From Dethiosulfovibrio sp. (GTDB taxonomy: Bacteria > Synergistota > Synergistia > Synergistales > Dethiosulfovibrionaceae), in assembly GCA_028709985.1 (NCBI GenBank), contig JAQUTB010000110.1, positions 1-6,256 of the forward strand: a stretch of DNA of 6,256 nucleotides, read 5' to 3'. The notes under the pieces were generated by a model. That model worked only from the letters and a program-made list of their open reading frames with translations, made no database searches and was not told the DNA's origin. Numbering within the stretch: position 1 is the first letter of the stretch; every line of letters begins with the position of its first letter. Below are positions 4,472 to 6,256 of the stretch, one piece after another. A program made the translations under genes and the position numbers.

Positions 4472-5209
4472 ATGAAAAAGACATCTGTAGCTATAGCGAT
4501 CACTGCGGCACTACTGGCACTCGGCAGCATCACCCAGGGAGCAGAGGCATGGGGACACAAACCACAGGGCCAAGGCGGACATCACATGGAGCGAGGGATG
4601 GGAGAGATGGGACAGATGGGACAGGGCATGAACCAGTGGTCCGACGGCCTCAGCCTATCTGCAAAGCAAAAGCTAGCGGTAGCGGAGGCCCAGGAGAGCT
4701 GGGACAAGGCCAACGGCCAGGCCCTCAAGGAAGTGACCTGGGGCCTCAGGGACTATCGCTACGACCTCTCCGCTGGCAGATCTGTGGACGAAAATTCAGT
4801 ATCCCAGCTTAGGGAGAAAATGATATCCCTGGAGGTCAGCAGGATGAAGCACCACAGAGAGCTCTACGGGTTACTGGACCAGGACCAGAGGGCTCTGGCT
4901 GAGAAAAGACATATGGACGGCCCCCGCAACAGGCAGGACAGAGGATGCAGAGGCACTGTATCGGACACCATGGGGCAGGCCAGGGAAGACCACAGGAAGG
5001 CAATGGAATCCATGAGAGACGACATGCACAAAGCCATGACCGGATCACCGTCGGAAGCGGACCTCAGGGCTCTGGCGGAGAAGAGGGTGGACCTGAGGCT
5101 AGAGATGGCCAGATCCTCGTCCAAGGCCAGGCTCGACATGAGGAACTCCAGCGAGACCTTCCAGGGCAGCAACAGAAGAGGACAGGGAAAGAGCGCTCCC
5201 TGCTTCTAA
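4472..5209 (+). CDS. Spy/CpxP-like periplasmic protein with His/Met-rich N terminus
   Basis: A 245-residue secreted protein. A signal peptide (MKKTSVAIAITAALLALGS, likely cut after AEA at 26) is followed by a His/Met/Gly-rich segment (28-54, GHHMERGMGEMGQMGQGM) that could bind metal. Two helical stretches follow: 62-146, framed by LSAKQ (62-66) and LDQDQ (135-139), which resemble the LTxxQ motifs of Spy/CpxP/ZraP; and 162-231, arranged similarly, where the expected final LTxxQ is only a degenerate SETFQ (227-231). Family members are periplasmic chaperones or metal-responsive modulators of CpxA-type kinases. ATG 4472 is chosen from GGGAGGT (4458-4464) at 7 bases and the signal peptide; the frame is open upstream to 4154 but that sequence is noncoding in appearance. 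Two cysteines (159, 244) could form a disulfide. At 245 residues it is longer than Escherichia coli Spy, consistent with a duplicated helical unit. Confidence 0.8.
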   Translation: MKKTSVAIAITAALLALGSITQGAEAWGHKPQGQGGHHMERGMGEMGQMGQGMNQWSDGLSLSAKQKLAVAEAQESWDKANGQALKEVTWGLRDYRYDLSAGRSVDENSVSQLREKMISLEVSRMKHHRELYGLLDQDQRALAEKRHMDGPRNRQDRGCRGTVSDTMGQAREDHRKAMESMRDDMHKAMTGSPSEADLRALAEKRVDLRLEMARSSSKARLDMRNSSETFQGSNRRGQGKSAPCF

Positions 5210-5228
5210 AATAACCTAATAAAAGACG

Positions 5229-5263
5229 TGGAGGGCCGGAAAATCCGGCCCTCCATCTCTTTT
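5229..5263. terminator. Bidirectional intrinsic terminator between spy-like and MCP genes
   Basis: TGGAGGGCCGGA (5229-5240) pairs with TCCGGCCCTCCA (5244-5255) around an AAA loop, a 12-bp stem. On the plus strand TCTCTTTT follows (5256-5263); on the minus strand a TCTTTTATT stretch follows a few bases after the stem. It can serve both convergent genes, and its plus-strand T-run overlaps the MCP stop codon. Confidence 0.9.
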
Positions 5264-6256
5264 ACCTCACCGACATCAGAGAGGATCTGTCATCCTCCAA
5301 AGTGAAACCCTTGAGCATATCCCTAAGCCTCTGGGCATCGGCAGCCAACCGCTCTGACTCGGAGGAAACACCGTCCGATGCCTTGGTGGTTTCCTCCACC
5401 ACTGCCAGGATACGTCCCATCCTCTCGGCAACTCCCTGGGTCTGCTGGGAGGCCTGGAACACCGACCTCTCCATCTCCTGAGCCGAGGCGGCCTGCTCCT
5501 CCGCTCCGGCTGCCACGTCCTGCATGGCCTGGTTCACCGTTGCGATAGCCTTCAGGGCATCGCTGAGCATTGACTGAGCAGATGACGCCCTATCAGCGGT
5601 GCTCTCGAGGGAACGTGCTGAAGCCTCTGTAGCCTCTATGGAACCTTTAGCCCTCGACTTGAGGTCGTCCATGAGAGCGTAAACCTCCCTAGCGGCCTTG
5701 TTGCTTTCCTCCGCCAGCTTTCTGACCTCCTCGGCGACCACGGCAAAGCCCCTGCCGGCTTCCCCCGCCCTCGCCGCCTCTATGGCCGCGTTGAGGGCCA
5801 ACAGGTTTGTCTGATCCGCTATGGCAGTGATGGTTGAAACGAAGGCAGAGATCTGATCGACCGATCCCCCTAAAAGCCTCATCGTATCCATCGTCTCGTC
5901 GGCGGAAGCGGCCACATCCTTTATCTCGCTTATAACCTTGACAACCTCAGAGACCGCGCTCTCGGCGGTGATGCCCATGGACGACGCCGCCTCGGATCCC
6001 TCCACAGCGGATGTCGCCACAGCGTTTGCGCTGGCGGCTATCTCCTCTATACCACCGTCGACCTGCTCCAAAGAAAGGGCGTTATCGGAGGCGGCCCCAG
6101 AGGCGTCTCCGACCAGCCCCCTGGCGTCGTCCATTGCGGAATTGGATTCGGCGGAGAACTCCCTCAAGCTGGCAGCGGAGGATGAGACCTCCACCGCGGT
6201 TGAGGTTATACCCGACAGAAGCCTACGCAGCTCACCGACGGTCTTGTCGAGACTTA
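5262..6256 (-). CDS. Methyl-accepting chemotaxis protein, C-terminal signalling part (5' end outside window)
   Basis: The last 330 residues of an MCP; the frame is open to the right edge, so the GTG at 6194 is not its start. The cytoplasmic coiled coil carries the highly conserved hairpin tip [38 protein letters not shown] (about 145-182 of the visible part), which binds CheA and CheW. Ala/Ser/Glu-rich methylation-helix sequence flanks it, for example [21 protein letters not shown] and [16 protein letters not shown]. The protein ends in [11 protein letters not shown] with no NWETF-type receptor-docking pentapeptide. The ligand-binding and membrane parts are not visible, so the stimulus is unknown. 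It implies a motile organism. It converges with the spy-like gene across a shared terminator. Confidence 0.95.
   Translation of the reverse strand, partial: SLDKTVGELRRLLSGITSTAVEVSSSAASLREFSAESNSAMDDARGLVGDASGAASDNALSLEQVDGGIEEIAASANAVATSAVEGSEAASSMGITAESAVSEVVKVISEIKDVAASADETMDTMRLLGGSVDQISAFVSTITAIADQTNLLALNAAIEAARAGEAGRGFAVVAEEVRKLAEESNKAAREVYALMDDLKSRAKGSIEATEASARSLESTADRASSAQSMLSDALKAIATVNQAMQDVAAGAEEQAASAQEMERSVFQASQQTQGVAERMGRILAVVEETTKASDGVSSESERLAADAQRLRDMLKGFTLEDDRSSLMSVR

Noticed and set aside
1..6256. CRISPR arrays, insertion sequences, tRNA or rRNA genes
   Set aside because: No regularly spaced repeats, transposase frames, terminal inverted repeats or tRNA/rRNA-like sequences were seen on either strand.

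Overview
The window is a GC-rich bacterial segment of mostly closely packed genes with clear Shine-Dalgarno sites. It has two gene-rich blocks on either side of a 660-base regulatory region without a confident protein gene. The mix of a DegS-type cytoplasmic kinase, a RibU-type riboflavin carrier, a CpxRA-like two-component pair, a Spy/CpxP-like periplasmic protein with an AxA signal peptide, and a B12 riboswitch suggests an anaerobic, motile bacterium with an outer membrane. Heavy use of AGG and ATA codons at this GC content would fit Synergistota (Dethiosulfovibrio-like). That assignment is inferred from general appearance, not from a database match.

Left block. A DegS-like histidine kinase (1-981, minus) is cut by the left edge before the end of its ATPase domain. 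It is divergent from ribU (1169-1768, plus), the substrate-binding subunit of an ECF riboflavin transporter. The two genes share a 187-base intergenic region with overlapping, oppositely oriented -10 hexamers, a possible 15-codon upstream ORF with a strong Shine-Dalgarno, and a small leader hairpin. No FMN riboswitch is visible. ribU converges on a CpxA-like membrane sensor kinase (1765-3147, minus), and the two stop codons share the palindrome CTAG. The kinase gene overlaps the end of its response regulator gene (3128-3811, minus) by 20 bases, so the pair forms an operon, regulator first.

Regulatory region (3812-4471). It holds a near-consensus sigma-70 promoter, a canonical cobalamin riboswitch (3991-4120, plus), several hairpins, and two intrinsic terminators (4212-4246 and 4297-4330). 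No recognisable B12-related gene follows the riboswitch on the plus strand. Next come a CpxR-box-like direct repeat (4351-4365) and a -10 element for the following gene.

Right block. A secreted Spy/CpxP-like protein (4472-5209, plus) with a His/Met-rich N terminus converges on the C-terminal part of a methyl-accepting chemotaxis protein (5262-6256, minus, 5' end outside the window). A strong bidirectional terminator separates them.

Working model: the CpxRA-like pair senses envelope stress and activates the spy-like gene through the box upstream of it. Between them lies an independent B12-responsive transcription unit that appears to make only a short structured RNA, which is the most unusual element here.
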